NCBI RefSeq assembly: GCF_037975245.1 | Contig: NC_092563.1 | Coordinates: forward strand, 4,285,001-4,349,000 | Length of the DNA stretch: 64,000 nucleotides | Source of the DNA: Apostichopus japonicus | Lineage: Eukaryota > Echinodermata > Holothuroidea > Aspidochirotida > Stichopodidae | Direction of reading: 5' to 3' | Shown here: one piece after another, positions 22,642-37,600 of the stretch | How positions within the stretch are numbered: position 1 is the stretch's first letter | Layout of the letters: the number at the start of each line of letters is the position of its first letter | The notes under the pieces: model-generated | Told to the model about the DNA's origin: nothing | The model's input: the letters and a program-made list of their open reading frames with translations, nothing else | Database searches by the model: none | Program-made: the position numbers and the translations under genes

Positions 22642-25600
22642 CTGAAACCAAAAATTGTTGAGAAAGGTGAAAGTCGGAATTCATCTGGATAGGAAGGAAT
22701 CTGTCCAATGAAGCAGAACATTAATGAATCTAATATCATTACAACTAAACATCACCCTGCCAATCAACAATCGAAAGATCACTTACATATGGGTCTAGGA
22801 GGCAATTCCATTTCCTCTTCTGGAATCTGTAAAAAGAATATCAATAATAGGTTATGGTCTCAATGCTCCCTCAACTTGCTGCCACCTGCTAAGATGGTGA
22901 AGGAATCTGTTACGGATTTCAGTTCCACGCTTCTGTTATGCATGATTCTCATGAGTTCCTACACATTTTGTGTCCTACATATTTTGTGTTCCTATATATT
23001 TTGCATTCCTACATATTATTCAGTTTCTACATATTTTGTGTTCCTATATATTTTGCATTCCTACTTATAATGTAGTTTCTACATATTTTGTGTTCCTATA
23101 TATTTTGCATTCCTACATATAATGTAGTTTCTACATATTTTGTGTTCCTACATATTATGTACTTTCTACATATTTTGCATTCCAATATATTATGTAGCTT
23201 CTACATATTTTGTGCTCCTATATATTTTGCATTCCTACATATAATATAGTTTCTACATATTTTGTGTTCCTACATATTATGTACTTTCTACATATTTTGC
23301 ATTCCAACATATTATGTAGCTTCTACATATTTTGTGTTCCTATATATTTTGCATTCCTACATATAATGTAGTTTCTACATATTTTGTGTTCCTACATATT
23401 TTGTAGTTTCTACATATTATGCATTTTCTACATATTTCGCATTCCTACGTATTTTTAACATGTTAGTAATGATATATTGCTACTTACAATGTAGATCTCT
23501 TGCACTTCTGTCAGAGCTACATCTGGGTCTTCACAGAACAACAGCGCTCGGATCTAATGAACAAAGAATGCATAGTTTATCTATCACATCAGCCAGTTGG
23601 GACAATTTCATAATGCTAATATCTCTCTAAACTGTACTCCAATTTCATGCTTCAAAGCACTGGTATTGACAGTACAAACAGTTCCTAACCTTGATCTGAT
23701 AGAAACATGATATTTATACTGCTCGTACTGACAATGCGAGTGCTCTGAAGCGGGACATTGCACTACAGTGTAGGAAAAATTGTCCCAACTGGGTGATCAC
23801 ATCAGGTATAATATATCCATGGTACAGAAATGTCATGAAGGTAAACAAATAATGGTGATCATTATAGTAATCTGAAATCACCATCAGTACTAACCAAGGA
23901 GCTACTTTTCTATGTGGCTTTAGCGGACAAGTGCCTGAAACATCTGTTATCACCAGCGGTACCTTAAGTTAGTTGGGTTCAGACAGCTTGGACCGGACAT
24001 GGTCGGTTTACGAGATGTTAAATGCAAAGTATGAAACCTATTCAGTCCTTACCTCCGTGTTACCGATACCATGGACCAAGTACAGGACTAGACCCTGCAA
24101 AAAAGAGGAAAGAGTGTAAATTCTTCAAACTGACTGAAAGTGACAAATAAAGAAATTAACTTTATATAAAACTCACAATATATCTACACAAGCCTAGTGT
24201 CAGTTATTGGTAGCGATAGTTACCAACAACATAAAAATCATAGGGCAGTACAATTTAATTATCAGAATTATTGCCACTTTCAGATAAACACAGATGTTGT
24301 CATAATCACAGCAAACATCTGTCTCTGTGTACTGGTTTAATAATTTAGCTGGACACAAAACTAATATTTTAAGTTGTTTACCAGTGAAGTCAAGAGGAAC
24401 ACAAAGATGTACTGAATCCAGATTGCTTCCCCGTAGAGACCTTTATAACCGATTATCCAAGCAACGAAGTAATAGGCAGTCAGGATACAGGTAGCCCTAA
24501 GACTGGACCTGAAACAAACAAGAGAAGTACTGAATATGCATGGACCATGTTCTACCTATCAATCAATCAAATAACTTATGTATGTATGTATGTATGTATG
24601 AATGTGTGTATGTTTGTATGTATTGTATGTATTTTGGATCCTACTGCAAGCAGGAACTCGCGAAGAAGCCATAATTGGCTTATCAAAGCCGCAAGCTGAC
24701 CAAAGTCAGTCTCTTAGATTCATAGTTAACGTCCATGATTATGAATTGTCAATTGCCAACAACTCTATAACTAGACGACATACATTAATCTTGGAGTGAC
24801 TCGAACTCGGGACCTTATGATTGAAAGGCACCGGCGTTAACCACTGAGCTCACACTCCTAAGCGCTTAAAAAGCACCTAATATCAATTTTGGTAGAAATA
24901 AATCAAATCTCAATGGAATAAACATTTAGGAGAAAAATTTAATTTGTTCGTCAAAAGTTGTTATATACTTCACGAAAACTGATTGAATGCAATCGAAGGA
25001 GGCACAGAGAGCTTTCAAATCCGTGTCAAAGTGATGGATGATCTAATACCTGAATGAATGGACTCGATCTTGTCTCTTGATGTGGATGTCGTAATACCTG
25101 GCCACCACTAACAGCAATAACACAGAACTCTGTAACAAAACAAACATCAAATCATTGAGAAATATTATGCAAGACACTCAGGACTGCTTGTCACAACAAT
25201 AGAGTAAGAACTTCATGCTATGAAGTTCCCATAGTAAGGGTAGTACATTTTAATTCACAATAGCAGTCTCTGGTGTCGAGGTTGTCCACTCTGTGAAAGA
25301 AAACTCTGTGAAGGATAACTGAGAACACTTGTGCTTCATCAGACTTTGATACATAAATTGCATTGCAATTAATCAATTGCTAGTTTTCAGGTTGAATAGT
25401 AGATATAAGAAAGCTATACAAGTGATGGAGAAACGTTGTACCTACCAGTATACCAATGATGAAGGGAGCATAGAAAGCCCACATCGCTCCATGTAACGGA
25501 GACAAGAAACATCTGGAAATGAAGCAGACAAATATGACAACCACCTTCAGTTTATCACACTACCATAACAGATCAAACATACAGCAGGAGAAAGTCATTA

Positions 25601-28600
25601 ATTAATTAAAAAATTATGAAATTTGGAATACGCCCACACAGGTTAATTGACCTCATCTATTATATCCTTAGTGTGCTACCACTTAATGCGACCTTGAGTC
25701 TTACATGAATGGAATGACACCATGCCAGTAAAGCTTACTAGGATGAGAGCTGGGAAGACATTATTACATAACCTACTTAAAGAGTTACATGGGACCATGA
25801 GTTACATGGGACTATGATTACACGTATTGCATTTGTAACATTTGGATACTCACATGCCACTTCCGATCTCAAGATGAGGATTGGTTCCCCCGGCAACGGT
25901 GGTCGCCACCACCAAGACGGGCAGACCTATATAGAAAGAATTATATACAATTGTCCATACAAGCCTGTAAGTTGGGCTTATATCTCCTATTGGACACACT
26001 GGAGAATTACAATGAATATGGCACATATTGAATGATCTTAACCATTAGGCATGCTTTAGATGGATAACTCCCATCTTACCATAATTTTAAACTTGGAAAC
26101 TTTTGGTTTCTTTGATATTCGGAAATTGGATATAATATGACTTCCTGTATTAAGGTGAAGTTATAAGCTGCTCTGTTCAGACCATTTTGTCTTTTTTAAG
26201 CATTCCAACTGATACAAAATATGAAGACAAAGTTACTACTAATAATAACATGTTTAATTTTGTATCACCAACAGAGAGCACCTAAGAAGATACAAACCAA
26301 ATATGAAATCATTAAATGACGACAGTTTGTATGTTGTTTGTTGTATGTCGAAATAACATTTTCACTCAATCACTTCCATCTCAATTCAATAGTTTGCAAG
26401 CCAACTGTTTTCAATGAATTGCTCACCAATCACATCACCTGAGACACTCGGCTCATATAGCAGTCTACCATCTCCAGAGAGTCCTCCAGATACTATTCAG
26501 TGGGATATTTGCTTTTAAAAGTGACCATTTGCATGTCATCAACAAACAAACAGCCCAGTTGGGTTACCCACTAGATTGACTCACAAGACATTGATCATTT
26601 GATTATTAGCTTGTAGCTTGTGGCTAGCCATTCACTCACCCCAACCAGTAGAGTAGTAGATCTTCAACCTATCGTCACATCGGCTGAAGTGTTTCTTGTC
26701 CGTTACGTGAAGTCCTCGGTACGAGTCCTCCGACAGCTGCAGTGCTTCGATGACGATCCAGATCAACACGCTGAGGGCAGCATACTGTAAGGCGATTGCA
26801 CTCAGCTGACAAAGACCCTGTAGAAGAAGAGAGAAGAAAACATATTAAAGATTTCTACAAAGTAATCAATAAATAATAAAATAATAAATAAAACTGATTA
26901 TAAGCAAAGTAGGATAGAAAAAACAGAACAAAATAAGTTGTCTACAAGATCTGTCTATAGATTATAAACAAAGAATGATAAAAAGCAGCCAGCATTGATC
27001 AGATAACAGACAACACACATCAACAACATCAACAAACATATACAACCTGTGAATGAAATCAAGAAACATGAAAGGAAGGACTGCCGTTCTTTGCACCTTC
27101 ATTGATTCACCAGACTAGGATTTGAGCGTTACAAAGTAGCACAACACTGGTTATTTGATATCTTGAAATGCTAAAAGATTGAAGATTTTCAACAGTGTCC
27201 ATAATATTGGCAGGCACTGCCTTTCGATAAAAGCTCTGTTAACTTTCAACCATCAGTCAAGGAGGGGGGGGGGAGAAACTTTGGGATTACACTGCTTTGA
27301 GAGGACCATGCACTGCAAAGGGACACTCCCCTTTGGCAACTCACAACCATAACTACACGTTAAATGACTTTCCTAGTCTTGCAGGAAATGTCGTTTATCA
27401 CTAGCATCTCTGTCACACGAGCCTGCTGAAAATGACTCCCTGGGTTTTGCTGCCTCCCATCTTTTACGCTGATTGATAGAACACTTAAATACCCATGCAG
27501 AAGCGATTTGAGAGAGGGAGAGAGTGGAATGTTAGCTCACCTCTGAATTCCTGCCCATGGTAGCCACAACAAGACTGAGACCGAGTGCAAACACAGAGAG
27601 GCATTCTTGTAAGTGAATTGTGTTTCGCAGAGTGTGAAGTCTCCTGAAAGTTAAAAGGGGAAAGAATAGCTGGATCAACAGTAAAACAAACCTTACAACT
27701 GACATTGCCAGCTCTTTTTACGTTATGTGTTTTTGTGTATTTTTGCATATTTTTGCATACTTTTCCATAGTGGTAATTATAAAGTTACCCTTCAGCGTGT
27801 TATTGTCTATTTCTTAAATGAAGGTAATAGCAGATTAGGGTTTAATGGAGGTACCTGTGACGTATCAAGGTAAAAACCAAATGGCCCAGAAAGAAGAGGT
27901 TCACACAGAATAGTCCGAGTCCCATGACTGCGATAGTGGCGTGATGAGGGTTAGGAACCTTGTAAAGAAAAGAAACATTAACAGTATTACGATGATGTAG
28001 ATATCTGCAACGATGATGGTGAATATGCATTAACAGTAACACAAAGCTGTAGATATCTGCAACGATGATGGTGAATACACATTAACAGTATCACAGCATT
28101 AATGCTGTAGATATCTGCAACGATGATGGTGAATATGCATCAACAGTATCACAAAGCTGTAGATATCTGCAAAGATGTGGTGAATACACATTAACAGTAT
28201 CACAATGCTGTAGATATCTGCAACGATGATGATCACAATGCTGTAGATATCTGTAACGATGATGGTGAATATGCATTAACAGTATCACAATGCTGTAGAT
28301 ATCTGCAACGATGATGATCACAATGCTGTAGATATCTGCAACGATGATGATGAATACGCATTAACAGTATCACAAAGCTGTAGATATCTGCAACGATGAT
28401 GGTGAATACGCATTAACAGTATCACCATGCTGTAGATATCTGCAACGATGATGGTGAATACGCATTAAACAGTATCACAATGCTGTAGATATCTGCAATG
28501 ATGATGATGAATACACATTAAACAGTATCACAATGCTGTAGATATCTGCAACGATGATGGTGAATACCCATTAACAGTATCACAATGTTGTAGATATCTG

Positions 28601-31600
28601 CAACGATGATGGTGAATACGCATTAACAGTATCACTATGCTGTTAATATGCTAACGATGACAGCATACCCTATAGTGAAGATGCCACCAAGACGAGTGCC
28701 GAATTAAAACCTTGTTTAAACATATGAACATATTTATACTAAAAAAAAGGAAAAAAAGCAGAGTCCATGCAGGGTCTAGAAAGGAAATCATTTTGCAGTG
28801 TTGAGGATAATCCAGGACAGCAACCATAAAATCAGATATATTGTTGATAACGTCTACGATACAGAGCAAATGTACTTACGATTGGAATGATTGATGAGGA
28901 CACAACAGCAAAGTGAGTCAGGTGATTACAGCTGCAGGTGATGTGTGTATCATTACTGGAAATAAGCTCACACCCTCCAGTATCCCACCATCCTCTTGCA
29001 CCCATACTGAAAACAAGAAAGTGACGAGGAGAGATTGAAAATATCATGTTTTTTTTGTGTGTGTGTATGCGTGCAATTGTTTTGTATTCTGACCGAGGAC
29101 TTGAACAAAAGAATTCCAGGTGCTTGGTTGTGATTTCTAAAGAATCACCACGTCCTCGGAAGAATTCTATTGTATGGGGTATTGTTAAGGTTAGGGTATG
29201 AGGATTTGAGCAATGGAAAAAACAATGGGGTCCTCGGTCTGAATGTAATACAAACATGTGTGTGTGTAAGTCAGCATATTGCGCGTGATTGTACTCGTTT
29301 TACAGAATTTTCTTGGTTCTTTGCTATAAAGTTCATATAGATTTCTGGACTGTATTACTAACTGATGAATGTAGACAATGGCTGTAAATAAACACAGAGC
29401 ATCGATGAACCAATCACCTTAAAATACATGAGGAACTGGACTTTGTGTGTGATACTAGCTGTGAATACAGGTACCAGCCTTATTAAATGCTAGTAGATTA
29501 TATCAGACAATGAGCTAAAATAAACAGAGCATCAATGAAAACAAATATCACATTACAATATTATGATATTAGCTGAATTAAAGAGAATAAGAGTTTGCTT
29601 ACTTTGCTGTGAAATTCCAGAATGCACAAACAGTATCCACTGTTTCATTGTCATACTGTAAGAATAAACAAATATTATGAAATAATGCAAATGAAGGGAT
29701 GATCACATTCACAAAACAACTTTAAAACTGATTGAAATCATAACCAGTGATATAACTCAGGGCTCGAAATAAGCGGCGGCCAGTGCGGCCATGGCCGCGG
29801 GTGCCCTCGCCACTGGCCGCGATGCCCAAGGGAAAATTACTACTATCAAGGCCAGTAGTGGCCTTGCCCTTTTTACCCATTGGCCTCCGTGCCTTTTGCA
29901 GGAATAGGCATTGGACAAATGCGACTTTGAGAATGACAAAAAAACGAATCATATGTTCCGAAAAAGCGTGGCTATTATTCGCGGAAAATGATGAAGAGCA
30001 TGCTAGCGTATCGCGGTCACAGGACGTGAATAACGAACTGTGATCGAAAATTGAACATCATCACAGTACTGACCTTGGTAGTTGGTGTGAAAACGTACCG
30101 CATTCTAACGGTACACGAATGTGAGCCTATCCAACTGATTAATATACGACCGCTCCGCGGGCTATCATTGCATTTTCGTAACGTAGTTCAGTGGGAAATT
30201 CAGTCGTAATGCAATACAGTGTTTCTAGAATCGCGAAGAAATTATTCCAGGGACAACAATGTGAACAAAATCATCATATTCCGAGAGAGAACATGTTTAG
30301 CTTCCTAACCATATCATTCATGTATATGTATGTATAACATACCTGTATTTATCGTAAATTGAAAGAAAGTTCGAAAAAGTTTACAACCAGTAGCAGCTAC
30401 GGTCAAACCACACCTGCACACAGTAGTACCATTATACAGCTTTGGCTGATTGATGTCACAGAATCGTGCTCGCTTATTGGCTTAACAACTACATGAATGC
30501 GAGGTGATTGGTAGAATCTGGGAAATTCCCAGTAGAGTCAAGTTACACAGGATTATTTCGGGAGGGTGTGTCACTATTGGTAATTACAAGTACACCCAAT
30601 TTCAGGCGGGAGTCGGAAGACCGAATAATTATGTAGTGGAGAGTTGTACACTGGAAGCATATGCAGTTAAGTTGTATTATCGACAGTGTTTCGGCGTTGT
30701 GTATGAATTTCATAATAATAATGCTGTTTCATGGAGGAGTGTTACGCGGCGGTTTGAAAATAAAACAGGTTACAAATTGAGACATTCTTCGCATCATTTT
30801 TCAAAGTGGCCTTGGTGCCCTGCTCACAATTTCAGCGTTGGCCTTGCTGCCCTCCCCACTGGCCTTGATGCCCTCCCCAAAAACATGTATTCCAAGGCCA
30901 GTTGGCCTGCCCTAGAAATTACCAAATTCGAGCCCTGATATAACTGTCACAAGTGATATTAATAACTACTAATAGGATTCTATCTCCTAGTTATGAGAGG
31001 CTGTGCCTCTGGGGACTTTTGGCTACGATCATGCGTAGTATATAGTCCCCTATCCCAACAGACTCGTGACTCACACCTGATGATGAACACACAGTTACAG
31101 TCTCGATGCAATGGGACTGGATCAATTAAGTTTTAACTTTAGTTTTAATTTGTTTGTGCCCAGGTTCTTTCTTAAAAAAAAGGTATGAGAGGCTGTGCTG
31201 TCAAAGCTCCTCAAAGATGAAGTTAGCTTTACTGTACAATATTATTATTTACCTGCTGGTGAGTTCTTAGAGTGATGATTACTGGGTTGTAATTTATTTA
31301 CCTGCTGGTGAGTTCTTAGAGTAATGATTACTGGGTTGTATAGATCTCTCCTCAGTGGTGGATCGATAGCCAGTGATATGATCCGACTGTTGGCCACCGC
31401 TTGACCAGTGTATTGCACTGCTAACCTGTAACAGAAATGCAGCAAACATGGTAAGCAAGGCAGGACTCAGTGGGACAAGTGTCATAGGAATCTCTTCAAT
31501 CTCAGGGCTGGACATCTCAGTTTGGTGGAATACAGGAACGGTACTTCTGAGATCACTGCACTGAATCTTCTTTTAGACAATAATTTCTGCTTGATTAACA

Positions 31601-34600
31601 ACTGTTTATAATTCGGGCAGTCGATGATTTGCTTCAATATTTTGAAAAAACACAAAAAAACTGCGCTTAATTGAACAACCCCTCAACATGATCAGTTAAA
31701 ACTGATTTTATTATTCTGTCGGGATTCCACTACTTGAACATACATCACTAAATCAGCAAATCATAACAATATATAAATTATACCGGTTCAATTGTCTAGT
31801 GGATAAAGGAAGTGCAGGCATAGAGAAGCATCCCTGGCTGTCCAAAGTATGGTGGGTGTTTTTGTCATCCAACATGAGCTAAAACTGTAAATTGGATAGC
31901 CCACCGGATGTAAAGTGTAAGTAATAACCCATTTTACCTCTCCCACATATACATATGGCTGCTTAAGTATGTAAAATAACTACCTTCCTACCGGCAAATT
32001 ATTATATTATAACTTGAAACGAGTAAGAAATGGAACTCACTGGTCTGACATGTTTGAAGTTAAAACATCCTGAAGGTTATCAAAGTGAGAGAAAACAAAG
32101 GTTGCTGCATCTCCTGAAAAATAATAATCAATAAAAGAAAATAATCAATAAATGAAAAATAAAACCAGATGAAGAAGGAATTAAGACCAAGTAAAGTTGC
32201 CAGTCAATGTTATAACGTTGCTGATGAGGAAGAAACGTCTATGAATATAGTTTTCAGGTAAATTAATCAGTCAGGCAATTAATGTAAGACATCATGGAAA
32301 ATGAATATTATGTTAATCTTATTTGAGTGGGGAGCAAAGGGGTGACATTCCTCCTTTTTGGTGCGGCCTTCTTTCACTCTAGCTCCTCCAATTATGATCT
32401 CACCTTTCTTAATGCCCCTGGAATAATTACCTAACCTGTACAATTGCCTTTGTTTGTTAATATGTTATTTGGCTAAACCATGTGATACAGGGAGTGACAT
32501 ACCTACTAGACAAGCCTACAAAGCTTATTAGATTGATTTCTTTTGCAATGTTTTTATACATCCTTTCATATTATTCGATATATACATTACTATATGAATA
32601 CATTGTCATGAAACAAATAAATGAAATAATAACTTGACCGTCTCAATGCCCCTCGAGTTCCTACAACAAAGATTGTACCCTTCTCCATGCCCCTCATATA
32701 AAGACTTATAGACATGCCCCATACAAATGTCCATCATACAAATGATCTCATACAAAGACTCATACAAATGCCCCTCATACAAAGACTGGTACAAATGCCC
32801 CTCATATAAAGACTCATACAATGCCCCTCATACAAATGCCCCTCATACAAAGATTCATAAAAATGCCCCTCATACAAAGATTCATACAAAGACTCCACAC
32901 TCCTAACTGCATGAACTTATGCTGTAATCATGTGAATCATGCATAAGGACACCAATCATTGTGTACAGATATGAATGAAAATATATTTAGAACACTTTCT
33001 CTTAACTTCAACACAGCTTCCTACAGCATGCATGCTAGTGGCTATTATCTAGGATATAAATAAAAAGTACCCCGCTGTCCAATTCATATAAAAAAATACT
33101 TTAATTGAAATAAACTAACCTCCGTTGGTATACCGAAATAAGTTTGCTGGGAGTCGGATGGTGTCGTCAATTCTCAGTAGCTCACTGTTGTTGGTGCTAG
33201 TGTCATTTGACCCCAGGTCGACAACAGGCGGTAAGACGGTGTCTGTCAGGCCAAAGGTGTCAATAGGAAAACGATCCATGCAAGTCACTGCACCAACAGA
33301 AGAAAGAAACAAATCCATGAGTAACCAATTTTAAGAATTAAGGCATTGAAGGAGAGGTAGGGGAGGGCAGGAATCAGGGAGGGGAAGGGGGAGGGGAAGG
33401 GGGAATAGCAAAAGATTTATATTGCGATGCAATTTCCTCTGTCCGTGTTTCCATGTATTTTGTAAGAAAAGGTTATTGTACTGCCTTTCAATGAATTAAA
33501 ATAAACTGACAATAAACAAAAACAAAAAGGTAGTTTTAGGTCGATTTCCTCCTTTCTGTGGTTGCAATAGCTAATGATGGAGGTTGAAAAGGGACTTCAG
33601 GCAAATACATTTACAATGATATATCATAGGCCAACAAAACAAAAATAGAGTGCATTATGAGTGCTTCTAAATTAGTTTCTATTGTCATGATCTTCATCCT
33701 AGCAAAATATTAAATGTCTGGAATACTCATTTAAGGCCAATCGAAAAAACTTGTATTTAAGACATTGTGATGGCGCTAGTTGAAGTAGCAGACTTCTTCT
33801 GTTTTGCATTAAATGTAACTATATGATGCTTCTGAGGAACTGACATAATGGTCTATATGGTTTAGACTAGTTATTCCAGCCACTTTCATTAGTGTGCCTC
33901 TGATGTGGTGTATTTTTCAATAAAACTGAAAGAATATTACTAATATTGCAGCCTGCATTGTGGGAAGTTATTTCTAATAATGACAAATGAAATTAATTTC
34001 TTCCTGTTAGTAAATTCAGCATATTTCCACAAACCTGCCTGGTAGAATTCAGCATATTTCACAAACCTACCTGGCCAAATGCAGCATATTTCATGGACCT
34101 ACCAAGACTGAATTCAGTATATTTCACAGACCTACCTAGCCTTGCCTTCTTAAAGACAGTAGAGCAGCCGGTGTACTCCTTGTTGACAGGTAAACGTGTC
34201 GCTACCTGAATGCCGAGTGTCTCCAGATTCTCCATCAAAGCTGCTACACTATACTCATTCTGTAAACAACAAGATAAATAAACAAGCAAATAAATAAACT
34301 GCAAATAAACAAATAAATGAACAAACAAAATGCATAAATTAATTAATAAATGTACGAATAAATAAACAAATAAATTAATTATTAATAAATTAACAAACAA
34401 ATAAATAATTAAAAAATAAACAAACAAATATATAAATGAGTCAAAGTAAACAAACTAATGCATAAATCAACAAAATAAATACCTAAATAATATATGAATG
34501 AATGAATAGATGAATAAATAAAATAATATTACACAAGGCATCTTAAGAAAGATATCAACCTAACTACAAGTGCTCCATTGTGAACGATACAAATGAATCC

Positions 34601-37600
34601 AAAGAGATATCAACCTATTTTCAGGATACTGCTTATAATAGATAAATCATCTTACCTCAGAAATGTTCTGCCACAGGGGATACAGGTCATCCTCCAAGAG
34701 GTTACTAACAGATTCAGCAAAACTCTAGATAAGAAGTAACGATAATGTTCAAATTAATGATTTTACTTCTGATAAGGCACTCTCCCTAGCAGTTAGCAAT
34801 AGCCCCCCACCAACCCCACCCCACCCAAACCCTCTCTAGTCTGCTATTTCCATTCAATGGTACAGCTCTTATAACAAGTTTCAGTAAAAATTCAAGCATA
34901 TCAACAACAATTCCCATCTTGAACATCTGTTTACACTACCAGATAAACACATTGCATTAAATGTACAACAGACTGTTTCCCTCTGACTTAATCAGCCAAT
35001 TCCCCTGAAGGATCTCATCCCAGGATCGAACAGGGGGTAAACATATCTGAATTGAATTATGATAAGACAGCAAATATCATACAATATTCACTGCTCTCTT
35101 AGTAGCATATGAACGAGACAATGAAACAACCAAATTCATTTACCCAGTTAATAATGAATTATGTTTTTCTTTTACTGGTGTCCTTGCCTTTTTATAGGTA
35201 TATTCTTGTGAAACTATATTAGGATATATAAAAGAGCCCCAGCTGTTTGGAAAAGGACATTCTTACAAGAATGAAAATTTAGTATTGAGTATTTAGAATT
35301 GAGTATTTAGGGTAAAAGAAATTTGTAAAGAGAAAAAAATTTAGGGTAAAAGAAATTTATAGAGAGAAAAAAAACTGTTTGTTGACAAACAGCTAATCTA
35401 CCACAAATAGTAAGTGTGGTTATTAACAGATAGAAAAGTTAGATGGCAAAACCCCAAACAAAAAAACGCTGTTGCCATTGGAGTACGCTCAATGTTGTGT
35501 ACGATTCTGATCGTTGGTTTCGTGGCCAGTAATACCTCACTCACCTCATAAATATTCATAGCCTCATTTCTTGCCAAACCAGACGGTAACCCGGCCTTTG
35601 ACATCTCGTCCATCACGTGAATGCTGGCTTTAATATCCGAGGAATCTGGCAGAGTCTTGCCCGAAGTCAGATTTAGAAGACGATCGTAGATACTCTTTGT
35701 GGCATTCAGGGTTAACTCTTCTTGCTCTTGTACCTGGAATTACAAAAAAATGAAAATAAAAATACAATAGTCATGTTAAAAGCTGCCAATCACATACTGT
35801 ACATAACGATTCAATGATGTTTCTGATACTTATAACACATTTAAATTGCCATTTCTGTATATACATCTAGCTGTTAAGTCTAAAGTTGTGAAATTTCCTA
35901 ACTACATAACTAATCATTTGTAACAGGTTGCAGATATGTAATACATATTAGTTTAATTTACTGTGTCTGCTAATACTTGTATTTGTTCAGTTATTTTTTT
36001 TTGGTGATACATTTATTATATGATATTGAAATGTACTATTTTACAGCTCATTCATGTCACAAATAGTTAATATTACATAATTGTTTTACCATCAGCGTAG
36101 CTACGGTTCATTCATGTTCGTGGGACATTTGTTACATCACCGCTTACTCTCAAAGATGTTCCATCATATATTATGACAGTATTCCATGTAACTGTTAACT
36201 GGCTAGTATTACTTACCCCTGTTCGTTAACGTGCATATGAGCGACATTACTTACTATTTCCAGAAGTTCATTCACATTCCTGGCACAGTCTGCCTCGTGT
36301 ATCACCTGACAGTCAGCCTTCCAAGTCAACGGTGCTACCTTCAGCAGTTCCTCGTGATCCTCAGTGACCTCTGAAAGATCAAATTGAACATGCTTGAAAA
36401 AAGACTCCGTAGACCACATCAAAATATTAAGGGGTTTAATAACACCATGTATTTGGTGTTTAATAACACCATGTAACAACATGTATATATTTATTATCTG
36501 TGGAAAATCAAATAAATCAAATCAAATCAAATCAAATAATATAAAAAAATTATCACATTAAACAAGAGAATGAAAAGACAACAGGAGTATGCAAGGAATC
36601 GATCATTATACATGTCCAACAATAGTAAGAATGGCCTGACTATGTTCACTTGTTGTGTACTGTAATGAACCTGTAATACATTAAACAGATGTTGGATTTC
36701 TTCAATTTGACAAAAAGGTAAAAACGGCATATAATATAAGGATTACCAGAGTTACCAACTAAATATGGTAATTATCGTAGAAGGATGGGCTATTTTAGGA
36801 ACTTGAGAAACAGTGACAATAAACGTAATCTCAAGAACATCAATGCTTTCTCCACTGCTTCACACTCAACCTATCAGCACTCTCCTGAGATCTCATTAAA
36901 TTTATAATCACAGTAGTCAAAGGCAATGATGTGAGCCAGCTGAGGTGACAATTTTTTGTATCTTTGCTTTTAATCTTTGAACAAGAGATTTGAGAAACCA
37001 TGCAACGCAGCCAATTGGCTGGTTTTGCGACCTAGCGACCTTCGGGCTAATGAAACTTAATCCTAGCAACATGGACGTGATATAGTTTTGGTTTATCTAT
37101 TTTAACAATATCAATTATCAATGAATGAGTTATAATGTTCCAAAGATAAAGGTAATAAGATAACACAAAAGTGATGATGCTCTCTAAATCTATTGAGCTT
37201 TCTATAAAGGTTTCAGATCCGACTCTCACCAATTTCTTCTTCCTTGGTTTCTTCTCCTTTGAGAGTCTTACTGAGCTCCGGGTCGTCTGGGCTGAACGTA
37301 TAGATCCAAATAGCGACATCATCGAAGGCTGCCCCCAAGTACCCATCTTCGGCATCGTTTCGCTTCCCCAGCTGGAGTTGAGTGAATTCATCTGACGGTC
37401 TTACCACAGGTAGAACCACTCCACTGACATTAGAGCCTATCGATCAATCAATCAATCAATCCAATCAATCAACCAAACTGTAACAGTAGAACCTACATTA
37501 TGCAGACCTCTTGCATTCAGAGTAAATGAATAATGAAAAGATTATAGGAGTTGACCCATCCATCTCAGAATTGAAAGTTCTGCCATCTACCCAACTATGC

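Noticed and set aside
30504-30938. 144-codon open frame inside the hAT-like element
   Set aside because: No DDE/hAT transposase motif; its end is simply the terminal inverted repeat in translation.
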